Source of the DNA: Paraburkholderia atlantica
GTDB taxonomy: Bacteria > Pseudomonadota > Gammaproteobacteria > Burkholderiales > Burkholderiaceae
Assembly: GCF_009362785.1 (NCBI RefSeq)
Contig: NZ_WHNQ01000014.1
Location: forward strand, 1-64,000
Reading direction: 5' to 3'
Length of the DNA stretch: 64,000 nt
Within the stretch, counting starts at the first letter, position 1, and each line of letters opens with the position of its first letter. The position numbers were made by a program, and so were the translations under genes. Under the pieces are notes generated by a model. It was not told the DNA's origin. It was given only the letters and a program-made list of their open reading frames with translations, and ran no database searches. Positions 26,417-35,309 of this stretch are shown piece after piece.

Positions 26417-26992
26417 ATGAAAACAGCGACGAAAGCCACAGCATTGGTCATCGCGGCGGCGGCGGCCTCGCTGGCATGCGCGCAGGACGACATGGCGAGC
26501 ACCGCCCAGGCGGTGCTCAGCGCGGCGCAGCCGGTGCATATGACGGCGCAGATCGTGGGCATCGATGCGGGCAACCGCTCGCTGACGCTGAAGGGATCGG
26601 GCGGCAACGTCGCGATCGTGCTCGTCAGTCAGCAGGTCGCTGGCTTCGATCAACTGAAGATCGGCGATCGCGTCGACGTGCTCTACAAGAATGCGCTGCT
26701 CACGAAGGCGGAAAAGGTCAGCGGCGCGGGCAAGGGGATTCGCGAGCGGGCCGACAAGCAGAGCTATGCGCCGGCGTCGGGCGGTTACGAATCGGCGCGA
26801 CAGACCGAGGTGCTGGCGACCGTGCTGAAGATCGATCACAAACAGCGCCTCGTGACGCTGCGCGGCGCCTATCAGACACAGACGTTTCAGGCGGCGCCCG
26901 ACGTCGACCTGAGCGACGTGAAGGTCGGCGATACCTTGCATGCGGTGTTCGTGTCGGCCGCTGCGGTGCAGGTGACGCCAGTGGGCCGGTGA
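26417..26992 (+). CDS. Exported protein of unknown function
   Basis: I do not recognise this 191-residue protein. It starts with a signal peptide (MKTATKATALVIAAAAASLACAQ), and the mature part has two similar beta-rich halves: MTAQIVGIDAGNRSLTLKGSGG...KIGDRVDVLYKNA and EVLATVLKIDHKQRLVTLRGAYQ...KVGDTLHAVFVSA. The internal duplication suggests two OB-like or DUF5666-like barrels in the periplasm. The start at 26417 has GAGGAG 8 bases upstream. It stands alone after the metal operon. Confidence 0.8.
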   Translation: MKTATKATALVIAAAAASLACAQDDMASTAQAVLSAAQPVHMTAQIVGIDAGNRSLTLKGSGGNVAIVLVSQQVAGFDQLKIGDRVDVLYKNALLTKAEKVSGAGKGIRERADKQSYAPASGGYESARQTEVLATVLKIDHKQRLVTLRGAYQTQTFQAAPDVDLSDVKVGDTLHAVFVSAAAVQVTPVGR

Positions 26993-27219
26993 GCGGCTGA
27001 GATCGCGGCCGGTTCCAGCGGCACAGAATGTTTCGCAAACTATGTCGAGATATGTCGCGGCTCCCGCCGAATGCCTGCAAAGCCTTGCCTGGCGGGCCGG
27101 CGTCGCGGTGAAACAGCGCGACATATCTTCCCTGATGATTTCCATGGAGTGTCCTTCTATAGTCCGTTCGTCGCCACACGGCAGTGACGCAAGTGGCCCG
27201 AATCCAGCAAGGACATATC

Positions 27220-28215
27220 GTGAAAAATCGTTCACTCGCAGGTTCCGACAAGGTCTGCGCCAGCATGGCGCGAGGCGCGCTGCGCAAGGCGGTGTTGGGC
27301 GCGGCCGCCGCCGTCTTCGCGCTCGGCAGCGCATCGGCGTTCGCCTGGTCGGGTCATGGCACCGCGTACACGTCGCGCGGCGTCTATAACGGCGCGCACT
27401 ACGGCTCCTGCGGCGGCGGTAGCTGTTCGCATGCGGGCAGCGTGGCTGGCCCCTATGGCGGCTTCGCGAGCAACACCGGCACGGTCACGCGCACGGCGCC
27501 CGGCCAGTTCTCGAACTCGGGTACCGCGACGGGCCGCTACGGCAACACCGTGCAGCACTCGGGCGACACCAGTTGCGCGGGCGGTACCTGCTCGCATACC
27601 GGCACGATGACCGGCCCCGACGGCAAAACGGCGACGACGTCCGGCGACGTGACGCGCACCGCGCCCGGCCAGTATTCGTCGTCGGGCTCGGTCACCGGGT
27701 CGAACGGTAATACGGTCAATCATTCGGCGTCGACCAGTTGCGCGGGTTCGACCTGCGCGCGCTCGGGCACGGTGACGGGTCCGGACAACAACAGCGTCTA
27801 TCACTCGGGCACCGCGACGCGCGTCGCGCCCGGCGTCGTGACGACGTCGACGAGCGTGACCGGCACGCAGGGCCACACGGTGACGTCGAGCGGTACGGTG
27901 GTCACAGGCGGTGTGGTGGTCGCGGGCGGGACCACGACGACCGGTACGACCGTGGTCGTCGCGCCGAAGCCGGTGGTGGTCGCGCCGCCGCCTCCTCCGC
28001 CGCCGGTGGTCGTTCCGCCGCCGGTCGTGTACGTGCCGCCGAAGCCCGTCGTGGTGACGCCGCCGCCGGCCTATGTTCCGCCGCCTCCGGTGGTGTACGT
28101 GCCTCCGCCCGCCGTCTACGTGGCGCCGCGTCCCGTGTATGTCGCGCCGCGGGCTGCCGTCTGGGTGCCGGGCCATTGGGTCGGGCGCGTGTGGGTGCCG
28201 GCGCATTGGGTCTGA
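27220..28215 (+). CDS. Exported repeat protein with Pro-rich C-terminal tail
   Basis: A 331-residue protein with a signal peptide ending near FALGSASAFA, then three consecutive 55-residue repeats (27406-27570, 27571-27735, 27736-27900). Each repeat starts SC-x4-C (CGGGSC, CAGGTC, CAGSTC) and continues through SGTVTGP..., TRTAPGQ... and VTG.NGNTV. A Val/Pro-rich stretch rich in PPPVVVVPP-type units follows, and the end is VWVPGHWVGRVWVPAHWV. The GTG at 27220 is preceded by AAGGA. The build suggests a cell-envelope or secreted surface protein. I do not know its function. The Cys pairs could form a disulfide per repeat. Confidence 0.8.
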   Translation: MKNRSLAGSDKVCASMARGALRKAVLGAAAAVFALGSASAFAWSGHGTAYTSRGVYNGAHYGSCGGGSCSHAGSVAGPYGGFASNTGTVTRTAPGQFSNSGTATGRYGNTVQHSGDTSCAGGTCSHTGTMTGPDGKTATTSGDVTRTAPGQYSSSGSVTGSNGNTVNHSASTSCAGSTCARSGTVTGPDNNSVYHSGTATRVAPGVVTTSTSVTGTQGHTVTSSGTVVTGGVVVAGGTTTTGTTVVVAPKPVVVAPPPPPPPVVVPPPVVYVPPKPVVVTPPPAYVPPPPVVYVPPPAVYVAPRPVYVAPRAAVWVPGHWVGRVWVPAHWV

Positions 28216-28217
28216 CG

Positions 28218-28652
28218 ATGGGCGCGGCGATGCGAATCAGAACGTGCGGGGAGTCGTGGCGCTCACATCGCGCCGCGCGGTGCGACGCGATGTGCGAAAT
28301 GGCAGATTCAGCACCTGTGGAGGAGACGGAGTGCCATTCGCGAGCCGAACGGTCCGCGTGGCGCGCGCTCCGCAAAACGGCCGCACTCGCGACGATCGTC
28401 GTGGCGACCTTGCTGGAGATCCACGCAGTCATCGACGCCAGCAACCCCAACGATGACCGTCGCTCGATTCCCACTACCAGCGCGTCTAGAGACTGTTCCG
28501 CGCGCTACGCCGCGATGCTCGATCTGGCCGAACTCGCGCGGCGTGACGGCAAATCGTCCGAGGTGGTCGTGCGTGGATTGAGCGAAAAGAACGGCGCGAT
28601 GAGCGAGTGCCTGCCCGCAGGCCGGGTCAGGCCTGCATCGCAATTACGTTGA
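28218..28652 (+). CDS. Small putative membrane-anchored protein, unknown
   Basis: The open frame after the repeat protein encodes about 145 residues with one hydrophobic stretch (LATIVVATLLEIHAV). The soluble tail contains RYAAMLDLAELARRDGKSSEVVVRGLSEKNGAMSECL. An inner start at 28290 or 28299 (MCEM...) is equally possible and gives 121 or 118 residues. The tail looks protein-like, but I recognise no family and codon evidence is weak. Confidence 0.45.
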   Translation: MGAAMRIRTCGESWRSHRAARCDAMCEMADSAPVEETECHSRAERSAWRALRKTAALATIVVATLLEIHAVIDASNPNDDRRSIPTTSASRDCSARYAAMLDLAELARRDGKSSEVVVRGLSEKNGAMSECLPAGRVRPASQLR

Positions 28653-28770
28653 ATGCGGCCGCGTCAGATCGCATTCCAGAAAAATCGCGCCGGGATCGGA
28701 TTGAACACGTACCGCCTCGATCTGCTCGGGGAAGCGCGCAGTATGCAGATGGATCATGCGATGGGTCGGG

Positions 28771-29979
28771 TTATTGAACGTGCAGCGGAAACCGGATCTC
28801 GAACGTGGTCCCCACGCCCTCGCGCGACGCAAACTCGATCTGCCCATCGAGCACGCGGCATAGCTCGCGGACGATCGCGAGCCCGAGCCCAGTGCCGGGG
28901 GTTTCCTCGCCGGCCGCGCGCTCGAACTCGTCGAACACGCGCTCCGCGTCGGCGGGCGCAATGCCGACACCGGTGTCTGACACGCGAATCGTCCAGTGTT
29001 CGGCGCCATGCATCGCGAACCGGAATTCGACTTGCCCTGTCTTCGTGTACTTGATCGCATTGGTCAATAGATTGACCGCGATCTGCTTGAGCTTCAGCCG
29101 GTTCGACGTGACAACCGGCAGCGCCGCATCGAACGCGCTGTGCAACGCCAGTCCCTTCGCGTCGATCGACGGCTGCGTGGATGCGACGAGTTCGTCGAAG
29201 AGTTCGCGCAAATCGACGTCTTCGAGCACGAGTGTCGCCGAGTCGCCGAGCACGACCGAGTACTCCACCATCTGGTCGACCAGCTGCTTCATGTCGGCGG
29301 CCTGACGGTTCGCGAGTGTCAGCGCGGCTTCGGCTTGTGACGGCGCTCGCTCGATCAGTTGCAGCGCCACCGAGAACGCGTTGAGGAAATTGCGCAGATC
29401 GTGCACGACGCAGCGCGTGATGTGCATGCGCGAATCATACAGATCGCCGACCAGCCGCTGCTTGCGCGTCAATTCGTAATTCGCGCGTTCGAGCCGGCTC
29501 GTGTATTCATCGATCTTGCGATCGCGCTCGCCGACCACTTCCCTGATCGACGCATACGTGACCACGCTGAACGCTTCGGCGATCAGACGCCGCGCGCGGC
29601 TCTCGTGACGGCGCGTGCACGTCCGGTCGCGTTCGACGAATTCTTCGAGCGCTTCGACGAGCACCTGCTCAAAGAGGTCGAGTTCGCGCACCAGCTCTTC
29701 GATCCGGTAGCCCTGCTGCCAACGGATATTGCCGTGCTTCTTCGCGTCGCGCTCGATCGATGGTTCGGCGCGTTCGAGATCTTCGGCATCGAGCGCCCCG
29801 CACAGCTGGTCGAGGATTTCCGGCAGATGGTCGGCCAGCTGTTGATAGGTGAGCTTGTCCGCTTCGACGAGATCGGCGTCGTTGGCGACGGCGTGCATCC
29901 ATTGCCGCGTCAGACGGCCGCGTTCCGCACGGATGAAGTTGGCCAAATTGCGCAGCGGGCTCACGCGTCGGTCGGTCAT
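28771..29979 (-). CDS. Cytoplasmic sensor histidine kinase with RsbRD-like N-terminus
   Basis: The 402-residue kinase has no membrane segment. Residues about 10-150 are an all-helical RsbRD-like sensor domain (IRAERGRLTRQWMHAVAND...WQQGYRIEELVRELDLFEQVLVEAL), followed by a coiled stretch. The phospho-acceptor is His193 in VVHDLRNFLN. The ATPase domain has NLLTNAIKYT, DTGVGI and GTGLGL boxes. I chose the ATG at 29979; the 89 codons before it read through the promoter region. It is divergent from a single-domain response regulator, its probable partner. Confidence 0.92.
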   Translation of the reverse strand: MTDRRVSPLRNLANFIRAERGRLTRQWMHAVANDADLVEADKLTYQQLADHLPEILDQLCGALDAEDLERAEPSIERDAKKHGNIRWQQGYRIEELVRELDLFEQVLVEALEEFVERDRTCTRRHESRARRLIAEAFSVVTYASIREVVGERDRKIDEYTSRLERANYELTRKQRLVGDLYDSRMHITRCVVHDLRNFLNAFSVALQLIERAPSQAEAALTLANRQAADMKQLVDQMVEYSVVLGDSATLVLEDVDLRELFDELVASTQPSIDAKGLALHSAFDAALPVVTSNRLKLKQIAVNLLTNAIKYTKTGQVEFRFAMHGAEHWTIRVSDTGVGIAPADAERVFDEFERAAGEETPGTGLGLAIVRELCRVLDGQIEFASREGVGTTFEIRFPLHVQ

Positions 29980-30194
29980 GATGGATACCGGAGTGGAGTT
30001 TCTACAACATACAAACACGCGAACGGTTCCGAACGCCTCGATTTGGCGCGGGCACCGCGGGCCTGTTTTCGCCGGCAATCGGCCAGGCATCCGATGCGCG
30101 CCGGCAACCCGCGTCATTATCCGCGCAATTGCCGCCTGTGGAACACCTCTTGCGAGACTCTGATCAGACAAGAAGCAAGTTTCGTCAGCAAACC

Positions 30195-30557
30195 ATGATG
30201 TATTCGATATTGCTGGTGGACGACGAACCGGAAATTCTAGCCGCATGGCGGCTGATTCTGGAAAGCGAAGGGTATGAGGTGAGTTGCGCGAGCAACGGCG
30301 CCGAAGCGCTCGCTTGTGTCGTCGCTCACGTTCCCGACCTGATTGTTACGGACTGGATGATGCCGATCATGGACGGCGCGGAGTTGTGCCGCCGTTTGAA
30401 ATCGATGCCGCTATCGGTCGACGTGCCGATTCTGGTCCACACCGCGGTGCCGCCCCCGGACAGCGATGCGCAGTACTGCAGCGCATGTTTGCTGAAGCCG
30501 ATCGGCGCGGATCTGTTTCTGACCACGATCGCGCAACTCTGCGCGCCACGGTGCTGA
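30195..30557 (+). CDS. Single-domain response regulator (CheY-like)
   Basis: A 120-residue receiver with no output domain. The acidic pair D9/D10, phospho-acceptor D53 (IVTDWMMP), T83 (LVHTA) and K101 (LLKPIG) are all present, so it should be phosphorylated. Its gene is divergent from the histidine kinase 215 bases away. It would act by protein-protein contact or in a phosphorelay. Two ATGs in a row open the gene; the first is used here. Confidence 0.92.
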   Translation: MMYSILLVDDEPEILAAWRLILESEGYEVSCASNGAEALACVVAHVPDLIVTDWMMPIMDGAELCRRLKSMPLSVDVPILVHTAVPPPDSDAQYCSACLLKPIGADLFLTTIAQLCAPRC

Positions 30558-30586
30558 TACGGCACGATCACCGTCGTGTGATCGAG

Positions 30587-31489
30587 TCAACTGCGTGTTG
30601 AGTCGGCCTTCAGGAAATCGACGAACGCGCGCAGCGGGGCGGGCACATGGCGATGGCCGGGATAGTACAGAAAAGGCCCTGAAAACCGCTGCCACCACGG
30701 TTCGAGAATCGCTTCGAGCGCGCCGTTGTCAAGATGCGGGCGCAGCATGTCTTCGAACAGGTGAATGACGCCGAGACCAGCGACCGCGCCGCTGACCGCG
30801 AGGTCGATCGCGGCGCCCGGCCGCACCAGCAGCGGTCCGGTCGGATTCAATTGCAGCAGTTCGCCATCGCGCTCGAAGTACCAGGTCGGCATCGCACCGC
30901 TCGCGAACTGGCCGCGCAGGCAGGCATGCGCGAGCAGTTCGCTGGGATGCTGCGGACGGCCGTGCGCGTCGAGATACTCGGGCGACGCGGCGGTCGCGAA
31001 GCGCTGCACGCGTGCGCCGATCGGCACCGCGATCATGTCCTGTTCGAGGCGTTCGTCGTAGCGAATACCCGCATCGCAACCGATCGACAGCACATCGACG
31101 AAACCATCCTCGACCACCACTTCGACGCGAATATCCGGGTACTGCTTCAGAAAGCGCGCGAGCACGTCGGGCAGCACGATGCGCGCGACGCTCGACGGCA
31201 CGTTGAGCTTCAGCGTGCCGGTCGGCTTGTCGCGAAAGCCGTTCAGCACGTCGAGCGCCGCTTCCATTTCGCCGAACAGCGGCGTCAGCTTCTCAATCAG
31301 ACGCAGCCCGGCTTCGGTCGGCGCGACGCTGCGCGTGGTGCGGTTCAACAGGCGCAGCCCGAGTTTCGTTTCCAGGCGCCGCACCGCGACGCTCAGACTC
31401 GACGCCGACACACCGCTCACACGCGCCGCGTCGCGAAAGCCGCCGGCGCGGGAGACCGAAACGAAGGCGGCCAGATCATTCAGTTCCAT
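30587..31489 (-). CDS. LysR-family transcriptional regulator
   Basis: A 300-residue LysR protein (helix-turn-helix ELNDLAAFVSVSRAGGFRDAARVSGVSASSLSVAVRRLE; effector domain after residue 90). It is divergent from the aldo/keto reductase gene, 107 bases away, and probably regulates it. This branch of LysR proteins often responds to redox or aldehyde stress, but that is a family tendency only. Confidence 0.92.
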   Translation of the reverse strand: MELNDLAAFVSVSRAGGFRDAARVSGVSASSLSVAVRRLETKLGLRLLNRTTRSVAPTEAGLRLIEKLTPLFGEMEAALDVLNGFRDKPTGTLKLNVPSSVARIVLPDVLARFLKQYPDIRVEVVVEDGFVDVLSIGCDAGIRYDERLEQDMIAVPIGARVQRFATAASPEYLDAHGRPQHPSELLAHACLRGQFASGAMPTWYFERDGELLQLNPTGPLLVRPGAAIDLAVSGAVAGLGVIHLFEDMLRPHLDNGALEAILEPWWQRFSGPFLYYPGHRHVPAPLRAFVDFLKADSTRS

Positions 31490-31596
31490 GACGATTGATT
31501 GTGCAGAATTTTGAACAACCCGTACACGTTAGACCGGTTTATTCAACAACGCAATTCCGGCGATACTGCCGCTCATCACTTCACAAGGAGATCGTG

Positions 31597-32472
31597 ATGC
31601 CGAACTTCAGCTCCATCGACACTTTCGTGCTCGCCGGCCGCGCGGTGCGGCGCATGGGCTATGGCGCGATGCAGCTGGCCGGCCCCGGCGTGTTCGGGCC
31701 GCCGAAAGACCGCGACGCGGCGCTCGCGGTGCTGCGCGAGGCGGTCGCGTCGGGCGTCGACCACATCGATACCAGCGATTTTTACGGGCCGCACGTGACC
31801 AATCAGGTGATCCGCGAGGCGCTGCACCCGTATCCGCGCGATCTGACGATCGTCACGAAAGTCGGCGCGGTGCGCGACAGCGCTGGTGGCTGGCTACCGG
31901 CGCAGGAGCCCGCCGATCTCGAGCGCGCGGTGCACGACAATCTGCGCAACCTCGGGCTCGACGCACTCGACGTGGTCAACCTTCGCGTGATGGGCAACGT
32001 GCACGCGCCGAGCGAGGGCTCGATCGAAAAGCAGGTCACGGCGCTCGCCGAGCTGCAGCAGCGCGGGCTCGTGCGTCATGTCGGCCTGAGCAACGTGACG
32101 GCCGCGCAGATTGCCGAAGCGCAGCGCATCACGAAGGTCGTGTGTGTGCAGAACCACTACAACCTCGTGCATCGCGACGACGATGCGTTGATCGATGCGC
32201 TCGCGGAGCAGGGCATTGCCTACGTGCCGTTTTTTCCGCTGGGCGGCTTCACGCCGATTCAATCGTCGGAGCTGTCGGAGCTTGCGCGCACGCTCGAGGC
32301 CACACCGATGCAGGTCGCGCTCGCCTGGCTGTTGCATCGGGCGCCTAACATTCTGCTGATTCCTGGCACGTCTTCGGTGGCTCATCTGCGCGAAAACCTG
32401 CAGTCGGCGCAGTTGAAGCTCAGCGACGAGGTGCTCGATCAACTGGATGCGATCGGTGCTGAAAAGGGCTGA
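31597..32472 (+). CDS. Aldo/keto reductase
   Basis: A 291-residue NADPH-dependent TIM-barrel oxidoreductase. Catalytic residues appear as the Tyr in DTSDFYGPH, the Lys in IVTKVGAVRDS and an Asp in HIDTSD; the usual catalytic His position is occupied in a VVNLRVMG segment without His, which may affect substrate choice. The late NHYNLVHRDDDALIDALAEQGIAYVPFFPLGG and IPGTSSVAHLREN bind cofactor. The ATG at 31597 has CAAGGAG upstream. It is divergent from a LysR gene and ends 1 base before the convergent LysR gene. Confidence 0.92.
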   Translation: MPNFSSIDTFVLAGRAVRRMGYGAMQLAGPGVFGPPKDRDAALAVLREAVASGVDHIDTSDFYGPHVTNQVIREALHPYPRDLTIVTKVGAVRDSAGGWLPAQEPADLERAVHDNLRNLGLDALDVVNLRVMGNVHAPSEGSIEKQVTALAELQQRGLVRHVGLSNVTAAQIAEAQRITKVVCVQNHYNLVHRDDDALIDALAEQGIAYVPFFPLGGFTPIQSSELSELARTLEATPMQVALAWLLHRAPNILLIPGTSSVAHLRENLQSAQLKLSDEVLDQLDAIGAEKG

Positions 32473-33381
32473 TTACACCGACGCCGCAATAAACTCCCGC
32501 AACCATTGATGCGCGGGATCGCGATGCACGCGCTCGTGCCATAGCATCGCCATCTCGTAGCCCGGCACCTCGACCGGCGGCTCGACCATCCGCAATGTGT
32601 CCGAGCCGCGCACGAGACGCGCGGGCAGCATCCCCACGAGATCCGTGCTCGCGAGCACCGACTGCATGAACAGAAAGTGCGGCACCGACAGCACGACCTT
32701 GCGCGCCAGCCCCGCCTTTGCGAGCGTCTCGTCGGTGACGCCGAAAAAGCCGCCGCCATCGGGCGACACGATCACGTGTTCGAGCTTGCAGAACTGCGCG
32801 AGGGTGGGCCGGCGCTTGAGCTTCGGATGACCCGCGCGGCCGACCAGCACGTAGCGCTCGGCAAACAGCACGCGACGGCGCAAGCCTTCGGGCGCGCCTT
32901 CGCTCGTATGAAAGCCGATATCGATATCGCCCTGTTCGGCCTGGCGAGCGAGCCGCGGCGGCACCGCCTCGACGATCGCCAGGCGCGTGCCGGGCGCCAC
33001 CGCGCGCAAGCCCGCGAGCATCGGCAGGATGATCGTCGACTCCGCGTAGTCCGTTGCGGCGATGCGCCAGGTTTGCGTCGCCGCGGCCGGATCGAACGGG
33101 CTGGTTGGCGCAACGGCGCGCTGTAGTGCGTCGAGCGCTTCGCGCAATGGCTCGCGCAGTTCTTGCGCTTTCGCGGTGGGCCGCATGCCACGCGGTCCCG
33201 GCAATAGCAGCGGATCGCCGAATACGTCGCGCAGTTTCGCCAGATGCACGCTGACCGACGGCTGCGAGAAGTTCAGCCGTTCGGCAGCGCGGGTCACGTT
33301 GTGCTCCTCGAGCAGCACATCGAGCGTGACGAGCAGGTTCAGGTCGAGTCTTCTGAGATTAACCACGGCAATACCTGACAT
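32473..33381 (-). CDS. LysR-family transcriptional regulator (NodD-like subgroup)
   Basis: The 302-residue protein has the helix-turn-helix DLNLLVTLDVLLEEHNVTRAAERLNFSQPSVSVHLAKLRD and PLLLPGPRGMRPTAKAQ, typical of the NodD/NahR-like subgroup. It is divergent from the flavodoxin-fold oxidoreductase gene, and a 24-base imperfect palindrome lies between them. Confidence 0.92.
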   Translation of the reverse strand: MSGIAVVNLRRLDLNLLVTLDVLLEEHNVTRAAERLNFSQPSVSVHLAKLRDVFGDPLLLPGPRGMRPTAKAQELREPLREALDALQRAVAPTSPFDPAAATQTWRIAATDYAESTIILPMLAGLRAVAPGTRLAIVEAVPPRLARQAEQGDIDIGFHTSEGAPEGLRRRVLFAERYVLVGRAGHPKLKRRPTLAQFCKLEHVIVSPDGGGFFGVTDETLAKAGLARKVVLSVPHFLFMQSVLASTDLVGMLPARLVRGSDTLRMVEPPVEVPGYEMAMLWHERVHRDPAHQWLREFIAASV

Positions 33382-33403
33382 ATTGGGAATTCATTTCCAA
33401 TAT
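33380..33403. promoter_or_regulatory. 24-base imperfect palindrome, probable LysR operator
   Basis: ATATTGGGAA and TTTCCAATAT flank TTCA; nine of ten arm positions match. It begins at the LysR start codon and lies 49 bases before the oxidoreductase gene. A symmetrical ATTGG/CCAAT site between a LysR gene and its divergent target is a typical LysR recognition site. Confidence 0.65.
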
Positions 33404-33451
33404 ACCGCGGCGATGCCTATCGTGACTGTTTTCAGCCACCAAGGTCCCATC

Positions 33452-34276
33452 ATGAACGTTCTTATCATCTATGCGCATCCCGAACCGAAATCGTTGAACG
33501 GTTCGCTGAAGGACTTCGCTGTCCGCCATCTGGAACGCGCCGGCCATACGGTGCAGGTGTCCGATCTGTACGCGATGAACTGGAAAGCGTCGCTCGATGC
33601 ACACGACACCAGCGAGCGTCATAGCGCCGAGCGCTTCTTCGCGTCGCTCGAATCGAAGCATGCGTTCGAAAACGGCTTGCAGAGCGAGGACATCGCGCGC
33701 GAGCAGGACAAGCTGAAGTGGGCCGATGCGGTGATCCTGCAGTTTCCGCTCTGGTGGTTCTCGATGCCGGCGATCATGAAGGGCTGGGTGGAGCGCGTCT
33801 ATGCGTACGGTCTCGCGTATGGCGTCGGCGAGCATTCCGATGCGCGCTGGGGCGAGCGCTACGGCGAGGGCCGTTTCGCGGGCAAGCGCGCGATGCTGGT
33901 CGTCACGACGGGCGGCTGGGAGTCGCACTACAGCGCGCGCGGCATCAACGGTCCGATCGACGACGTGCTGTTCCCGATCCAGCACGGCGTGCTGTATTAC
34001 CCCGGCTTCGAGGTATTGCCGCCGTTCGTCGTCTACCGCACGAGCCGCGTCGACGACGCGAAGTATGCTGAAGTCAGCGCGGCGCTCGGGCGACGGCTCG
34101 ACACGCTGTGGACGACCGCGCCGATCGCGTTCCGGCCGCAGAATGGAGGTGCGTATGAAATTCCAGCGCTCACATTGCGGGACGATCTGGCGCCGGGGCA
34201 GATTGGATTTGCCGTGCACGTCGAAGAAGCGGGCGTAGAGGCCGCAACGCAAGCGGACGAAGCAGCTGAAGCCTGA
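33452..34276 (+). CDS. NAD(P)H-quinone oxidoreductase, flavodoxin-like fold (MdaB/NQO1 family)
   Basis: A 274-residue FMN/FAD-binding enzyme for two-electron quinone reduction. MNVLIIYAHPEPKSLNGSL is the phosphate-binding start; LQFPLWWFSMPAIMKGWVERVYAYGLAYG and VVTTGGWESHYS complete the flavin site. The C-terminal 40 residues (from about 235) extend past the usual family end and are Ala/Glu-rich. It is under a divergent LysR gene with a palindrome between, so quinone- or electrophile-induced expression is likely. Confidence 0.92.
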   Translation: MNVLIIYAHPEPKSLNGSLKDFAVRHLERAGHTVQVSDLYAMNWKASLDAHDTSERHSAERFFASLESKHAFENGLQSEDIAREQDKLKWADAVILQFPLWWFSMPAIMKGWVERVYAYGLAYGVGEHSDARWGERYGEGRFAGKRAMLVVTTGGWESHYSARGINGPIDDVLFPIQHGVLYYPGFEVLPPFVVYRTSRVDDAKYAEVSAALGRRLDTLWTTAPIAFRPQNGGAYEIPALTLRDDLAPGQIGFAVHVEEAGVEAATQADEAAEA

Positions 34277-34432
34277 CTGGATCGTATGTTTCGCTGAAAT
34301 ATGGTTGTAAGTCGCCATTGCTAGAGTCGTCGACGGACGTAGGCCGAGGCATGCCGGGACGGTTTTATTCCGGATGCCTGATAAAGGTAAGCAGCCGGAA
34401 GCTAGCGGAAACAAGCGGAAGGGCGACCCACC

Positions 34433-35287
34433 ATGAATCCAGTTCGTACGTTCTGGCTCATCTTGATGCTGATCGCATCGCCCGCGTGGGCGTTCCAGTC
34501 GCGCGTCGTCACGATCCCGAGCGCGGCGATGCATCGTACGTTCGACGCGACCGTCGTGCTGCCCGATCAGTACGCGCGCGGCAACCAGGCCGCGCGCTTT
34601 CCGGTCGTCTATGTGTTGCACGGCTCAGGCGGCGATTACACGGACTGGACCGCGAATTCGCATATCGGCAAGCTCGCCGATCGCTATCAGATGATCCTCG
34701 TGATGCCGGACGGCGGCCGCGATAGCTGGTACATCGATAGTCCCGTCGATCCGCGCAGCCGCTATGAAACCTATGTGGGCACCGAAGTGGTGGGCTATAT
34801 CGACGGCCATTTCCGCACGATCGCGACGAGGCAGGCGCGCGCGATCACGGGCTTGAGCATGGGCGGATTCGGCGCGCTACGCATTGCGCTCGACATGCCC
34901 GACGCGTTCGGCGCGGCCGGCAGCATCAGCGGCGCGGTGGACCCGCGCAGCAGCGAGGACGAGCCCGGCATCGAGCGGGTGTTCGGCGACCCGTCCCAAC
35001 ATGCGGACTTCTGGGATAGCCAGGCGATCGTCGCCAACGCGGAGGACTTCGGCCGCGACCATATCGCGCTGACGATCGATTGCGGCGTGAACGACTCGCT
35101 CGTGCAGTCGAACCGTCTGCTGCACGAGCGGCTCGTCGAACTCGGCGTACCGCACGATTATGCCGAACGGCCCGGCGGCCATACATGGAAGTACTGGTCG
35201 AACGCGGTCAAATATCAGGTGCTGTTCTTTGCCGGCACATTCAGGCAGGCGGCGCGCGAAATGCGTGACGCGCGCGCCGCGGCCTGA
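34433..35287 (+). CDS. Exported alpha/beta-hydrolase esterase (esterase D/FrmB-like)
   Basis: A 284-residue hydrolase with a signal peptide (MNPVRTFWLILMLIASPAWA). The nucleophile is Ser142 in GLSMGGFG; the oxyanion region is VVYVLHGSGGDYTDW. A likely acid is in LTIDCGVNDSLVQSN and the His in GGHTWKYW. The fold matches the S-formylglutathione hydrolase/antigen 85 type, but export makes detoxification of formaldehyde unlikely. The substrate is unknown. Confidence 0.9.
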   Translation: MNPVRTFWLILMLIASPAWAFQSRVVTIPSAAMHRTFDATVVLPDQYARGNQAARFPVVYVLHGSGGDYTDWTANSHIGKLADRYQMILVMPDGGRDSWYIDSPVDPRSRYETYVGTEVVGYIDGHFRTIATRQARAITGLSMGGFGALRIALDMPDAFGAAGSISGAVDPRSSEDEPGIERVFGDPSQHADFWDSQAIVANAEDFGRDHIALTIDCGVNDSLVQSNRLLHERLVELGVPHDYAERPGGHTWKYWSNAVKYQVLFFAGTFRQAAREMRDARAAA

Positions 35288-35309
35288 GGGGCGGACACCG
35301 CTGTCCGCG

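Noticed and set aside
27232..28206. Minus-strand open frame over the repeat protein
   Set aside because: Arg/His low-complexity antisense; the repeats make it open by chance.
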